A stretch of DNA of 64,000 nt, from positions 434,001 to 498,000 of the forward strand of contig NZ_JACHEB010000004.1 of assembly GCF_014201335.1 (NCBI RefSeq), written 5' to 3'. Below are positions 25,111-33,178 of this stretch, one piece after another. The position numbers were made by a program, and so were the translations under genes. Below the pieces are notes generated by a model, which was given only the letters and a program-made list of their open reading frames with translations, was not told where the DNA came from and did not search any database. Within the stretch, counting starts at the first letter, position 1. Each line of letters begins with the position of its first letter. Origin of the DNA: Tunturiibacter gelidiferens. Lineage in GTDB: Bacteria > Acidobacteriota > Terriglobia > Terriglobales > Acidobacteriaceae.

Positions 25111-25914
25111 ATGTGGCATCTGGCGCGGACGCGGATGTTCGCGGGTCTCGTGTTCTCGATCACTCTTGCTTGCGCGGGGTGGTTGCAGGCACAGAATCGA
25201 ACGACTCCGACTGCGGAGGAGATCGTCAGGCGAATGCTGTTGAAGAATGACGAGCGTCAGGCGGCGCTCGAGCACTACAGGACAGACCGAACTTATCAAC
25301 TGGAATATGACGGCACGGGTGGCAAGCACCACGCAGAGATGATCGTGCGGGCGGAGTATCAGGCACCCGGCCGAAAGAACTTTACGGTGTTGTCGGAGTC
25401 TGGGTCGAAGTTGCTTTGTCGGGAGGTTTTGCGGCGACTTGTGGATAAGGAAGAGGAGACATCGGAGAAGACTGACTGGCAGCGCGCGATGTTTTCCATA
25501 GACACCTACACAGTGCAACTGGTCGGTCAGGAGCAGTTAGGGGGCGTGAACACGTGGGTACTGAGGGTAGAGCCAAAGGTTTACAGCGGGGTGGCCTATC
25601 GGGGGAAGTTGTGGGTGAGCACGGACGACTTTGCGATGGTACGGGTGATGGGAGAGCCGGCGAAGAGTCCTTCGTGGATTTTGGACAGTGCTGCGTTTGA
25701 CTCCTGGTATATGCGACGGGGCGACGTGTGGGTTCCGGCGAAGAATATCTCAACGACACATGTTCGGATTGGGGGGGAAGCGAAGGTGACGATCGACTAT
25801 GGAAAGTATGACGTTCTGTTAACAAGACCTATCGTCGCTGCAGATCAGCATGCACATGAAGGCGCATCAGTTCAGAGTGCGGGGACACCACTTAACGCTA
25901 GTCTGACTCGTTAG
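25111..25914 (+). CDS. Exported LolA/RseB-fold-like protein
   Basis: This 267-residue protein has a signal peptide (FAGLVFSITLACAGWLQAQ) and a helix TAEEIVRRMLLKNDERQAAL. A series of beta strands follows, such as YQLEYDGTGGKHHAEMIVRA, TWVLRVEPKVYSGVAYRGKLWVS and FAMVRVMGEPAKSPSW. This layout resembles the LolA/LppX/RseB half-barrel fold found in lipoprotein carriers and outer-membrane lipoprotein-sorting proteins. The exact function is unknown. The start ATG follows CGGAGGTGA. The 130 bp upstream contains a CACGGT/ACCGTG inverted pair with a long loop. Confidence 0.65.
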   Translation: MWHLARTRMFAGLVFSITLACAGWLQAQNRTTPTAEEIVRRMLLKNDERQAALEHYRTDRTYQLEYDGTGGKHHAEMIVRAEYQAPGRKNFTVLSESGSKLLCREVLRRLVDKEEETSEKTDWQRAMFSIDTYTVQLVGQEQLGGVNTWVLRVEPKVYSGVAYRGKLWVSTDDFAMVRVMGEPAKSPSWILDSAAFDSWYMRRGDVWVPAKNISTTHVRIGGEAKVTIDYGKYDVLLTRPIVAADQHAHEGASVQSAGTPLNASLTR

Positions 25915-25968
25915 AGCGTACGAAGGCGGAGTGAAGTCTAAAGTACGCATGCCGGTGAGTCTTGATGT

Positions 25969-27009
25969 TTATGTGCGCTTAACCCATATCGCAGTAGATG
26001 GATAAATACTGCGCTCCGGGATGGATAGACTTTGGCTGGAAGGGGCCGGGAGAACGAATTGGTTGACGAGGCTGGCGATGTATTGGGTGGACTCGGGAGC
26101 GAGACCAGCAATGCGAGCGGCGAGCCAGGCTTGCGGGGTGATGGTGATTTCGGCGCGGCCGGCGACGACGGCGTTGTAGATCTTGTTAGCGGCGCGGTTG
26201 GCTGAGGCAGCCAAGATGGGAGTCTTGGCGGAGAATTTGAACCAGCGCTCCTCTTTTTTGGTTTGGCCGGTGAAGTGGGCGTGAGCCTCTCCTTTGGTGC
26301 GCATAAGGCCCGGGCAGACGGTGGTGACGCGGATGCCCTTGTGGCGGAGTTCGGCATGAAGCCCTTGGGAGTAGCCTACGAGGGCGAACTTGCTGGCGAC
26401 GTAAGGGAGCATGTGGGGCATGGCGAATTTGCCGCCGATGCTGGCGATGTTGACGATGGACGCTTGACCGTAGATGTGGTTGCGTTGGAGCAGGTGCGGA
26501 AGAGCGGAGTTGGTGGTGTAGAGCGAAGCGAAGAAGTTGGTGGCCATGGCGCGTTGGTAGGCTTCTATGGGCTGATCTTCAACGGGGCCAACTTCAATGA
26601 CGCCAGCGTTGTTGATGAGGATGTCGATGTGGCCGAAGAAGCCGACAGCGTAGTCGACGAGCGTGGCCGCCTGTTTGGCGTCGGTGAGATCGGCGGGGAG
26701 CAAGAGAATATCGTCAGGATGCTTGACGGCTTTGTGTCTGAGGAGCATGTCGCGGGCGTGGGTCAGTTCGTCGGAGTCTCTGGAAACCAGGACAAGTTTT
26801 GCTCCGGAGCGGCCGTAGCGGTGTGCGAGAGCGAGACCGAGGCCTCGGGAGCCACCGGTGATGAGGACGACACGGCCGCGGTGGCGTTTTGGGGGACGCG
26901 GCATGACTGCGCGGGCAGCGGCGACGGCGCCAATTCCAGCGATGGCGCTGATTCCGGCGACTCCGGCGATGATCTGGCTGGCGTGAAGTGCGGCTCTGGC
27001 GATCTTCAT
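25969..27009 (-). CDS. SDR family oxidoreductase with N-terminal membrane anchor
   Basis: This is a short-chain dehydrogenase/reductase of 346 residues. A hydrophobic Ala/Gly-rich segment at the N-terminus (IIAGVAGISAIAGIGAVAAA) suggests membrane association. The Rossmann motif VVLITGGSRGLGLALA and the ILINNAGV strand are followed by the catalytic Ser in IVNIASIGG and the YVASK motif (Tyr and Lys). The PGLMRT stretch after strand beta6 is also seen. The class is NAD(P)H dependent; the substrate is not predictable. It is convergent with the LolA-like gene and divergent from hspR, 116 bp apart. Confidence 0.88.
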   Translation of the reverse strand: MKIARAALHASQIIAGVAGISAIAGIGAVAAARAVMPRPPKRHRGRVVLITGGSRGLGLALAHRYGRSGAKLVLVSRDSDELTHARDMLLRHKAVKHPDDILLLPADLTDAKQAATLVDYAVGFFGHIDILINNAGVIEVGPVEDQPIEAYQRAMATNFFASLYTTNSALPHLLQRNHIYGQASIVNIASIGGKFAMPHMLPYVASKFALVGYSQGLHAELRHKGIRVTTVCPGLMRTKGEAHAHFTGQTKKEERWFKFSAKTPILAASANRAANKIYNAVVAGRAEITITPQAWLAARIAGLAPESTQYIASLVNQFVLPAPSSQSLSIPERSIYPSTAIWVKRT

Positions 27010-27125
27010 AGTTAGATGAGATGCTGATTCAGCGCATGGTGAAGTTTAGTTGACTTGCATATGTTGAGAAGAGCTAGACTTCGGTAAGGCATCTGGTCAG
27101 GGTTTAGATTTCAGGGGTTGGGACT

Positions 27126-27527
27126 ATGGCGACAAAGCGGAAGAGCAAAGGCGCGTACATGATTTCGTCGGTGGCGGAGATGTACGAGATTCATCCGCAG
27201 ACGTTGCGTTTGTATGAGCGCGAGGGCTTGCTGCGGCCGTCGCGGAGTGAGGGCAATACACGTCTTTATACCGATGAGGACTTGGAGCGGCTGGAGTTTA
27301 TTTTGAACCTGGCGCGTGACCTTGGGGTGAATATCGCAGGAATTGCGATCGTGCTGCAGATGCGGGAACGGATGGAGGAGATGAACCGGCAGATGCAGGG
27401 GTTCGTCGACTATGTACGAACGGAGATGTTGACGCGAATGCAGCAACAGCAGGCCCCGGGGGCTGGGTTGGTTCCGTTTCGCCGTCAGGTTGTGATTCCG
27501 GGACGGAAGGATAAGAAGACCGGCTGA
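27126..27527 (+). CDS. hspR: MerR-family heat-shock repressor HspR homologue
   Basis: This 133-residue regulator has an N-terminal winged helix-turn-helix of the MerR/HspR type (YMISSVAEMYEIHPQTLRLYE, then GNTRLYTDEDLERLEFI). It is followed by a dimerisation helix (VLQMRERMEEMNRQMQGF) and a basic tail (RKDKKTG). HspR binds HAIR inverted repeats and represses dnaK, clpB and other chaperone genes, often using DnaK as corepressor. The match HPQTLRLYEREGLLRPSRS is characteristic. It is separate from dnaK here but within 9 kb, and a HAIR-like site lies upstream of dnaK. The gene ends 5 bp before the convergent hpnI-like gene. Confidence 0.85.
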   Translation: MATKRKSKGAYMISSVAEMYEIHPQTLRLYEREGLLRPSRSEGNTRLYTDEDLERLEFILNLARDLGVNIAGIAIVLQMRERMEEMNRQMQGFVDYVRTEMLTRMQQQQAPGAGLVPFRRQVVIPGRKDKKTG

Positions 27528-27532
27528 AGTGC

Positions 27533-28708
27533 TTATCTAGGCCCTAATCGAACGAGAACGCCGCCGGGATTGATGCGGTAGCGTTCGCCACGGTAGATGA
27601 TCTCTCGCCCAAAGTAGCTGGCGGCCCAACTGTAGAAGCCAAGAAGATCGCAGACGGGATAGAGCCAGAAGAAGGTGAGCGATAGCCTGTCGCGCATGAT
27701 GACGAAGCCTATGAGCAGGGCCTGAAGACAGCGATTGGCAATTGCGGCAAAAAGAAGCCAGAAGCCGATGGTGGGTCGGCCGATGGCGAGGCCGGAGAAA
27801 AATGCGAGGAGACCGAACGGCATCGCGTAGGTGAGACCAGTGCCGAGATGACCGGCGGGACGGGAGCAACGTGTGTTCTTAGCCCAGCTGATCTGGTGAT
27901 GCAGGCCTCCTATGAGGCTTCCATAGTTAATACAGTGATCGACGATGGCAGTTGAAAGAATGACTTTGTAGCCTTGTTCCGCGATACGGTTGCCGAGCCA
28001 GAAGTCGTCGGCGAGCAGATCTCCCATGTCTTTGAAGCCGCCGATCTGGTCGATCAGGGCCTTTCGGGTGAGGAGCGTGGGACCAAGTCCGAATTTGATG
28101 TCTTCGATCAGATTCGCCGTCAGGACGCCACTGGAGAACTCCACTGTTTGTGTGAGGGCGGTGGGCAGTGAGGAGGTGGCTGCCGGTTTTCCCCGAAAGA
28201 CGCAGGTGACTAAGCCGACGGCGGGGTCGCCCAGAGGCTGCAGGATGTCATGGAGATAGGTGGGGCTGACGCGAACGTCGCTGTCGGAGAAGAGGATTAT
28301 CTCGTGCTGTGCCGCTTCGACGAGGAGTGACATGGAGAAGGTCTTGGGGTTTTGCCAGAGGGGCTCGCCTGAGGCCAGGAAGCGCGCGGGAATGGATGGA
28401 AATCGCCGAGCTACTTCTTGAGCGCAGACGATTCCGGGATCGGAGAGCGATCTTGCGCAGAAGATAAGCTCAAACTTGGGATGGTTGAGGCTGAAGAAGC
28501 TCTCGAGGTTCTGCTCAAGACCCCAGTCCTTGCCGTGAAGGGGTTTTAGGATGCTTACCGGAGGGGCGTAGTTGCCTTGATCGTTGCGCCGGGAGCGGAA
28601 TCGCAGGCCGCCGATGAGGGCCAGAAGAAAAGACACCCCGGAGGTCACGATGCCGAAGAAGCCAAGGGCAAATGCAACGCGGCCGATCAGGAGTGGGTTG
28701 GGGGACAT
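27533..28708 (-). CDS. hpnI: Glycosyltransferase of the ceramide-glucosyltransferase/HpnI type (GT21)
   Basis: This 391-residue membrane glycosyltransferase resembles HpnI, which adds N-acetylglucosamine to bacteriohopanetetrol in hopanoid synthesis. The closest alternative is a ceramide/lipid glucosyltransferase. One membrane segment precedes a GT-A domain with PPVSILKPLHGKDWGLEQNL, the metal-binding SDSDVR, the ADDFWLGNRI loop and the (Q/R)xxRW-like ISWAKNTRCSRP. Several membrane segments follow. Other hopanoid genes (shc, hpnH, hpnK) are not in the window. It starts 78 bp downstream of the first ArnT-like gene, so a shared lipid-glycosylation transcript is plausible. Confidence 0.8.
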   Translation of the reverse strand: MSPNPLLIGRVAFALGFFGIVTSGVSFLLALIGGLRFRSRRNDQGNYAPPVSILKPLHGKDWGLEQNLESFFSLNHPKFELIFCARSLSDPGIVCAQEVARRFPSIPARFLASGEPLWQNPKTFSMSLLVEAAQHEIILFSDSDVRVSPTYLHDILQPLGDPAVGLVTCVFRGKPAATSSLPTALTQTVEFSSGVLTANLIEDIKFGLGPTLLTRKALIDQIGGFKDMGDLLADDFWLGNRIAEQGYKVILSTAIVDHCINYGSLIGGLHHQISWAKNTRCSRPAGHLGTGLTYAMPFGLLAFFSGLAIGRPTIGFWLLFAAIANRCLQALLIGFVIMRDRLSLTFFWLYPVCDLLGFYSWAASYFGREIIYRGERYRINPGGVLVRLGPR

Positions 28709-28786
28709 GGCTTCTGTAAGGATATCGGCTCGGGTTGGGTTGTGCCACTGCGGGATGGGTTGCAGGTGATGGTGATGGAAGAACGA

Positions 28787-30757
28787 TCAGCGGTTGGAGA
28801 GGATGAATTTACCGCCTTCGGAGGCGAGGAGGTGGACCGGGGCAAAGCGTGCAAGGTCGGCGGCACGTTGTTTGTTGAAGGTAAGCAGGAAGATGCGCTG
28901 GGAGCCGGACCAGGCTTGGCGGAGTCCTTCGTCGGTTCCGAAGATGGGTGGGGCATCGGGCCAGAAGGAGCCATACCAGGGGCCGTAGATTCGCCCGTTG
29001 ACGAGGGCTGCCTGTTGGCCGGTGTAGAAGAGGATGGATGAGCCGGAGGAGAGCCAGCCATCGATGATGACGCGGTCGCCGGGCCGAATGTCGTGATTGA
29101 CGGTGGCTGCGAGGGCCTTTGACCCAAGGATGGGATAGAAGCGGACGAGGCCTTCGTGTGCGGCGAGAAGGGTGAGAGTCATCGCAGCGGCGAGGACGAG
29201 ATTTGCAGCGTAGGTGAAGGAGCGGCGTCGCAGGAGGTAGCTGCCGAAGCCGACGCCGAGCATGCTGAGGGAGACGGCGATGAGCGGGCCACGGAAGATT
29301 CCCATAGCGTCGCCGGTGAGGTCGAAGAGGTGGCCGAGGGAGAGGTTATAGAAGTCGGGATTGGAGTTGAGGAGGGAGGCTAGATCGGCGCCTGGAGCGG
29401 GGCGCGGTGCTGTGATTGCGAAGTATCCGCAGAGGATGGCAATGATCGTGGCAAGGGGCAGGAGGAGATAGGCGTGCCAGTGGAGGGCGCTTTCGGTGGC
29501 GGTGGCTTCGGGACGTGTTGATCGTGAGGATTGGTCAGCGCGGGCAAGGAGACCGCCGGCCAAGAGGCACAATGCCGGTATCGCGGGAATGGAGTAGTAC
29601 TCTTGACGGCTTGAAAGCGAGAAGAAGCCCATGACGAGGATGCTCCATAGAAGGAGAGAGAGCGCGGCTTCGTGGTCGCGGGCGACAGAGAGCGTGTTGG
29701 CGGTGATGTTGGACGCCCGGTTGCGGAGGGTTCGAACGTGATTGGCGATCGCTCCCGGAAGGAAGACAGTCCAGGGAAGGACCCAAATGGCGAGATAGAG
29801 CCAGAAGAGCAGAACAGGAGTCTGGCCGTAGTCGTGGGGGATACGTTTTGAGAGAAATCTGGCGATGTGCTCGTTGTAGAGATAGAACCATGCCCAGCCT
29901 CCGGTGGCGGGGAGACCGAACCCAGCGGGGAGAGGGATTGCGGGTGTGCGGAGGGCGGCGAGGATGTGCCAGGGTGCTGCGAGAGCGAGGAAGACCACGG
30001 TGCTGGGGATGAGATGGAGTTTGAAGACGAGGCGGAGTTGTTTGGTGAAGGCCAGGTAGAGGAGGACGAAGCCGATAGGAAAGACAAGTCCGATGAGACC
30101 TTTTGTCAGGACATTTGCGGCCATGACGGCGGCGAAGGCAAGGCACGGTTGAAGAGTGGATTTTTGTCGCTGGGATGATGAGGTGCCGTCCGATTGAAGG
30201 CGATTGAGGGTGACGAGGAAGAGATGGACCGCCAGGGTCATCCAGAGGGCGAGGAGAATGTCTGGGATGTAGAAGCGGGTGTAGAGGTAGGGGCCGATGC
30301 TGGTGGCAACAGCGAGTGCGGCGTAGAAGCCCCCGCGTTCGGGTTTGTCGATGGGGGAGGTTGTTGCGAAGAGGCGGATGCCGAGGGCGTAGACGGCTAG
30401 GAGCAGCGCGAGGACGGCCAGGGCGAGTGGGAAGCGAGCGGCCCAGTCGTGGATGCCGAAGAGATGCATGGAACCGGCTGCCATCCAGTACATGAGGGGA
30501 GGTTTGTCGAAGAAACGAATGCCGTCGATCGTCGGAGTGACGAAGTCGTGGCGCTGGAGCATCTCGCGAGCGATCTCGATGTAGATGGAGTCGACGTCGT
30601 CGAGGAGTCCGGGGCTGAAGAGGCCGCCGATCTGAAGAATGAGCCAGAGAGAGAAGATGATGGCGAGAGAGACAGGGCTCCAGAGGCGTCGCGGGGCGGC
30701 GTTTTGGGGAGAGGGCTCGTGCACTATGGCTTCTTCGTAGAGATGGTCAGGTTGCAT
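28787..30757 (-). CDS. ArnT-like GT39 family membrane glycosyltransferase, paralogue 1
   Basis: This is a 656-residue polytopic membrane protein of the ArnT/PMT superfamily, transferring sugars from polyprenyl-phosphate carriers to lipid A or other envelope acceptors. The hallmark first periplasmic loop is GLLDDVDSIYIEIAREML, followed by GIRFFDKPPLMYWMAAG (the KPPL motif) and TRFYIPDILLALWMTL. About 12 membrane segments and a soluble C-terminal domain ending LLASEGGKFILSNR are present. It is clearly paralogous to the next upstream gene (30832-33045), with the same order of motifs; the two stops and starts are 75 bp apart. The acceptor is unknown. Confidence 0.85.
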   Translation of the reverse strand: MQPDHLYEEAIVHEPSPQNAAPRRLWSPVSLAIIFSLWLILQIGGLFSPGLLDDVDSIYIEIAREMLQRHDFVTPTIDGIRFFDKPPLMYWMAAGSMHLFGIHDWAARFPLALAVLALLLAVYALGIRLFATTSPIDKPERGGFYAALAVATSIGPYLYTRFYIPDILLALWMTLAVHLFLVTLNRLQSDGTSSSQRQKSTLQPCLAFAAVMAANVLTKGLIGLVFPIGFVLLYLAFTKQLRLVFKLHLIPSTVVFLALAAPWHILAALRTPAIPLPAGFGLPATGGWAWFYLYNEHIARFLSKRIPHDYGQTPVLLFWLYLAIWVLPWTVFLPGAIANHVRTLRNRASNITANTLSVARDHEAALSLLLWSILVMGFFSLSSRQEYYSIPAIPALCLLAGGLLARADQSSRSTRPEATATESALHWHAYLLLPLATIIAILCGYFAITAPRPAPGADLASLLNSNPDFYNLSLGHLFDLTGDAMGIFRGPLIAVSLSMLGVGFGSYLLRRRSFTYAANLVLAAAMTLTLLAAHEGLVRFYPILGSKALAATVNHDIRPGDRVIIDGWLSSGSSILFYTGQQAALVNGRIYGPWYGSFWPDAPPIFGTDEGLRQAWSGSQRIFLLTFNKQRAADLARFAPVHLLASEGGKFILSNR

Positions 30758-30831
30758 GGTGGTCTCTGGCTTTAGCTGGGAGCGCTTTGGCAGATCAACC
30801 GGTGCTGCAATGGGCTGCGAGGTCGTTCCGA

Positions 30832-33045
30832 TCAGGGGGTGTCCTGTCTGGTCAGACGTTGGTTGAGGGACAGTGTGGCGGTCTCGGGATCTTTGGGTTT
30901 GCCTGAGTTGTCCACGGGGCGGTCGGTGAAGAGGGCTTTGCCGGAACTTTCGAAAAGAAGAATTTTTTTGCTGCCGAGGAGCTGGTCGACTATTTCTCGT
31001 TTTTCCATGGGGACGAAGAGAAGTTTGCGGTCGCCGTGGCCCCAGACGGTGAGCAGATCCTGCGAAGTGAGGAAGATGGGCGGTGCGTCGGGAAAAGTTC
31101 CGCCGAAGAGCATCGAGGAGGAGCGGCCGTTGACGAGATAGATCTGTCGGCCGAGGTAGAAGGCGATCGAGGAGCCGTAGGACTGATCGCCGTAGAGGAG
31201 GACTTCGGTATCAGGGGCGATGGAGTGGTTGGCTTCGAGTTGTTGAATGGTGTCGGCGAAGCTGCGGGAAGAGAGCATGGGGGCAAAGCGTGCGAAGGCT
31301 ATGTGAGCTGCGATGAAGAAGGTGGTCGCGGTGAGGGCGACAGTTACAGTCGAAGCGAGGTGCCGCCGCTGGGAGCGGAGGAACCAGGCGATGGCCGGGC
31401 CAGTGAGGAAGGCTATGGCGGCGAGCGCGGCGGGGAGACGCAACGCCGCGAAGCTGGGACCGGTGAGGTCGAAGATACCGGACATGGAGAGGGTGTAGTT
31501 GCCTACGCCGCGGTGGGCGAGGACATCGCCGATGTCGGGTACGAAGGGAAGGTGACGAGAGTTCCAGAGGCCATAGATTAGCGTGATGGCGATGGCCACA
31601 CCGAGCACGGTGAAGGTGGCGTGAGCAACGGTGATCCAGCGGCGCGACGCGGAGTCGAAGTGGAAGGTTTGTTCGGCGTTGCTGAGGGCGACGGCAAGGA
31701 GGAGGATGATCGCGAGGTACGCGGGGAAGGTGTAGTACTCCTGGTTGGTGGAGAGGGAGAAGAACGTCAGAACCAGGGAGGCAAAGAGGCTTAACAGCAG
31801 AGTGCTGCGTTGGGCGAGTGTGTTGACGCGGAGGAGTGGGGTACCCGATGGAGAGTTTGACTGGCGGCGGCGGAGTCCGTGGATCAGGAAGAGGACGAGT
31901 GCTGCAAAGACCGTGAAGAGATATGGAATTTTCAGGGCGTTTTGGAGGATAAGGCCGACGAAGACTATTGCGTAGGGTTGCCAATAGAAGGTTCTTGCTT
32001 CGTCGGTGGGCGCGGGATTGGAAGCGCGATAGCTCTGGAAGGCGGTGTAGGCCTGATGGATGAGTGCTCCGCAAAAGAGCGACCAAGGGAAGAGCCAGAC
32101 GAGATGGAGGCTCCAGAAGAGGGAGCTGGGAAGCTTGTTGTAGTCCATCGGATAGCGTCGGCCGAGGAAGCGGAGGAAGTGCTCGTTGATGAAGTAGAAC
32201 CAGAAGAAGCCGTGGCCGTTCATGCCGCCGGTGTTGCGCAGGCCAGCGAGGATATGCCAAGGAGCTGCGATGAGAAGGAAGAGCAGGATACCTGTGAAGG
32301 GTCTGAGATTGCGCCAGTTTTTGTATTCGCCGCTTAAAACGAGATAGAGGATGGCCGCGCCGGAGAAGAAGATGAGGGCCACGAGGCCTTTGGTGAGGAC
32401 AGCGAGGGCGAGGACAATCCACATGACGTAGGCGTAGGCGGTTGGAGAAAGAAATGCGGGGATCTCTCCACTCCGTTGCGCTCCGGTCGAGATGACGGCT
32501 CTTTTCTCAGCATCTGCAGAAGGTGGGAGACATTGCAGGAGGCAGTAGAGGGCGATGCAGAGGAAGAGAGAGAGGAGAACTTCGGGGATGTAGTAGCGCG
32601 TGAAGAGGAAGACGCCAACGGTGGTGAGGGTCGCGACGCCGGCGTAGAAGGCCGCGCGGGCGTTGAAGGCGCGAAACGCCCAGTGATAGCCGAGGAGTGC
32701 GAGGAGAAGGACGCCGATTGCCTGCGGGAGATGCGCGGCAAAGGTATTGAAGCCGAAGAGACGGAAGCTGAGGGCGCCCAGCCAGTAGGGAAGCGGCGCT
32801 TTTTCGAGATAGCGGATGCCGTTGACACGAAGCGTGACGAGATCTCCGGAGAGTGCCATATGACGGGCGGCATTGGCGTGGGTGGCGTCGGCGTCGTCGA
32901 GCAGCGGCGGAGAGAAGAGGGCAGCGAAGAAGATGATGAGCCAGAGGCCGACGAGAACGAGGAGCGCCGTGGAGCGTCGCGGGTTGTAGGTGGCGAGCGC
33001 TGCCTCAGGTTCGGCAATTGTTTCGAGGAGTGTGTCTTTCATCAT
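30832..33045 (-). CDS. ArnT-like GT39 family membrane glycosyltransferase, paralogue 2
   Basis: This 737-residue paralogue of the adjacent GT39 protein has the loop LLDDADATHANAARHMA, the motif GIRYLEKAPLPYWLGAL and TRYYIPEVLLSLFL. About 12 membrane segments precede a C-terminal soluble part ending AVKPLFTDRP-like sequence before a polar tail. ATG 33045 is used; further upstream codons (to 33285) would overlap the divergent ppx gene. Residues ~184-199 (VISTGAQRSGEIPAF) are encoded by a dispersed repeat (32452-32496) that paralogue 1 lacks at this loop. The tandem pair plus the hpnI-like gene suggest a lipid or surface glycan modification module. Confidence 0.85.
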   Translation of the reverse strand: MMKDTLLETIAEPEAALATYNPRRSTALLVLVGLWLIIFFAALFSPPLLDDADATHANAARHMALSGDLVTLRVNGIRYLEKAPLPYWLGALSFRLFGFNTFAAHLPQAIGVLLLALLGYHWAFRAFNARAAFYAGVATLTTVGVFLFTRYYIPEVLLSLFLCIALYCLLQCLPPSADAEKRAVISTGAQRSGEIPAFLSPTAYAYVMWIVLALAVLTKGLVALIFFSGAAILYLVLSGEYKNWRNLRPFTGILLFLLIAAPWHILAGLRNTGGMNGHGFFWFYFINEHFLRFLGRRYPMDYNKLPSSLFWSLHLVWLFPWSLFCGALIHQAYTAFQSYRASNPAPTDEARTFYWQPYAIVFVGLILQNALKIPYLFTVFAALVLFLIHGLRRRQSNSPSGTPLLRVNTLAQRSTLLLSLFASLVLTFFSLSTNQEYYTFPAYLAIILLLAVALSNAEQTFHFDSASRRWITVAHATFTVLGVAIAITLIYGLWNSRHLPFVPDIGDVLAHRGVGNYTLSMSGIFDLTGPSFAALRLPAALAAIAFLTGPAIAWFLRSQRRHLASTVTVALTATTFFIAAHIAFARFAPMLSSRSFADTIQQLEANHSIAPDTEVLLYGDQSYGSSIAFYLGRQIYLVNGRSSSMLFGGTFPDAPPIFLTSQDLLTVWGHGDRKLLFVPMEKREIVDQLLGSKKILLFESSGKALFTDRPVDNSGKPKDPETATLSLNQRLTRQDTP
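32452..32496. repeat. Dispersed repeat element inside a GT39 gene, copy 2
   Basis: This segment is near-identical to 14547-14589. It lies in the loop between membrane segments of GT39 paralogue 2, exactly where paralogue 1 carries an unrelated sequence (RLQSDGTSSSQRQK). Here it reads VISTGAQRSGEIPAF, a different frame from copy 1, so the element is open in at least two frames. Confidence 0.82.
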
Positions 33046-33178
33046 ATTTTCGCTGTGCTCTTCTAGCATAAATGGCTTGCAGGGAAGATTGTTGATGACG
33101 GCACGCCGCTCAGAGAACGGCCTGCGGCATGTAATCTTCTTGTGGTGGGATTTTTGCTCCTGAGGTGATACCAGAACT

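Noticed and set aside
27041..27125. HAIR operator on the hspR promoter
   Set aside because: A CTTGCAT half site is present but no matching right half at 7 nt; too weak to claim autoregulation.
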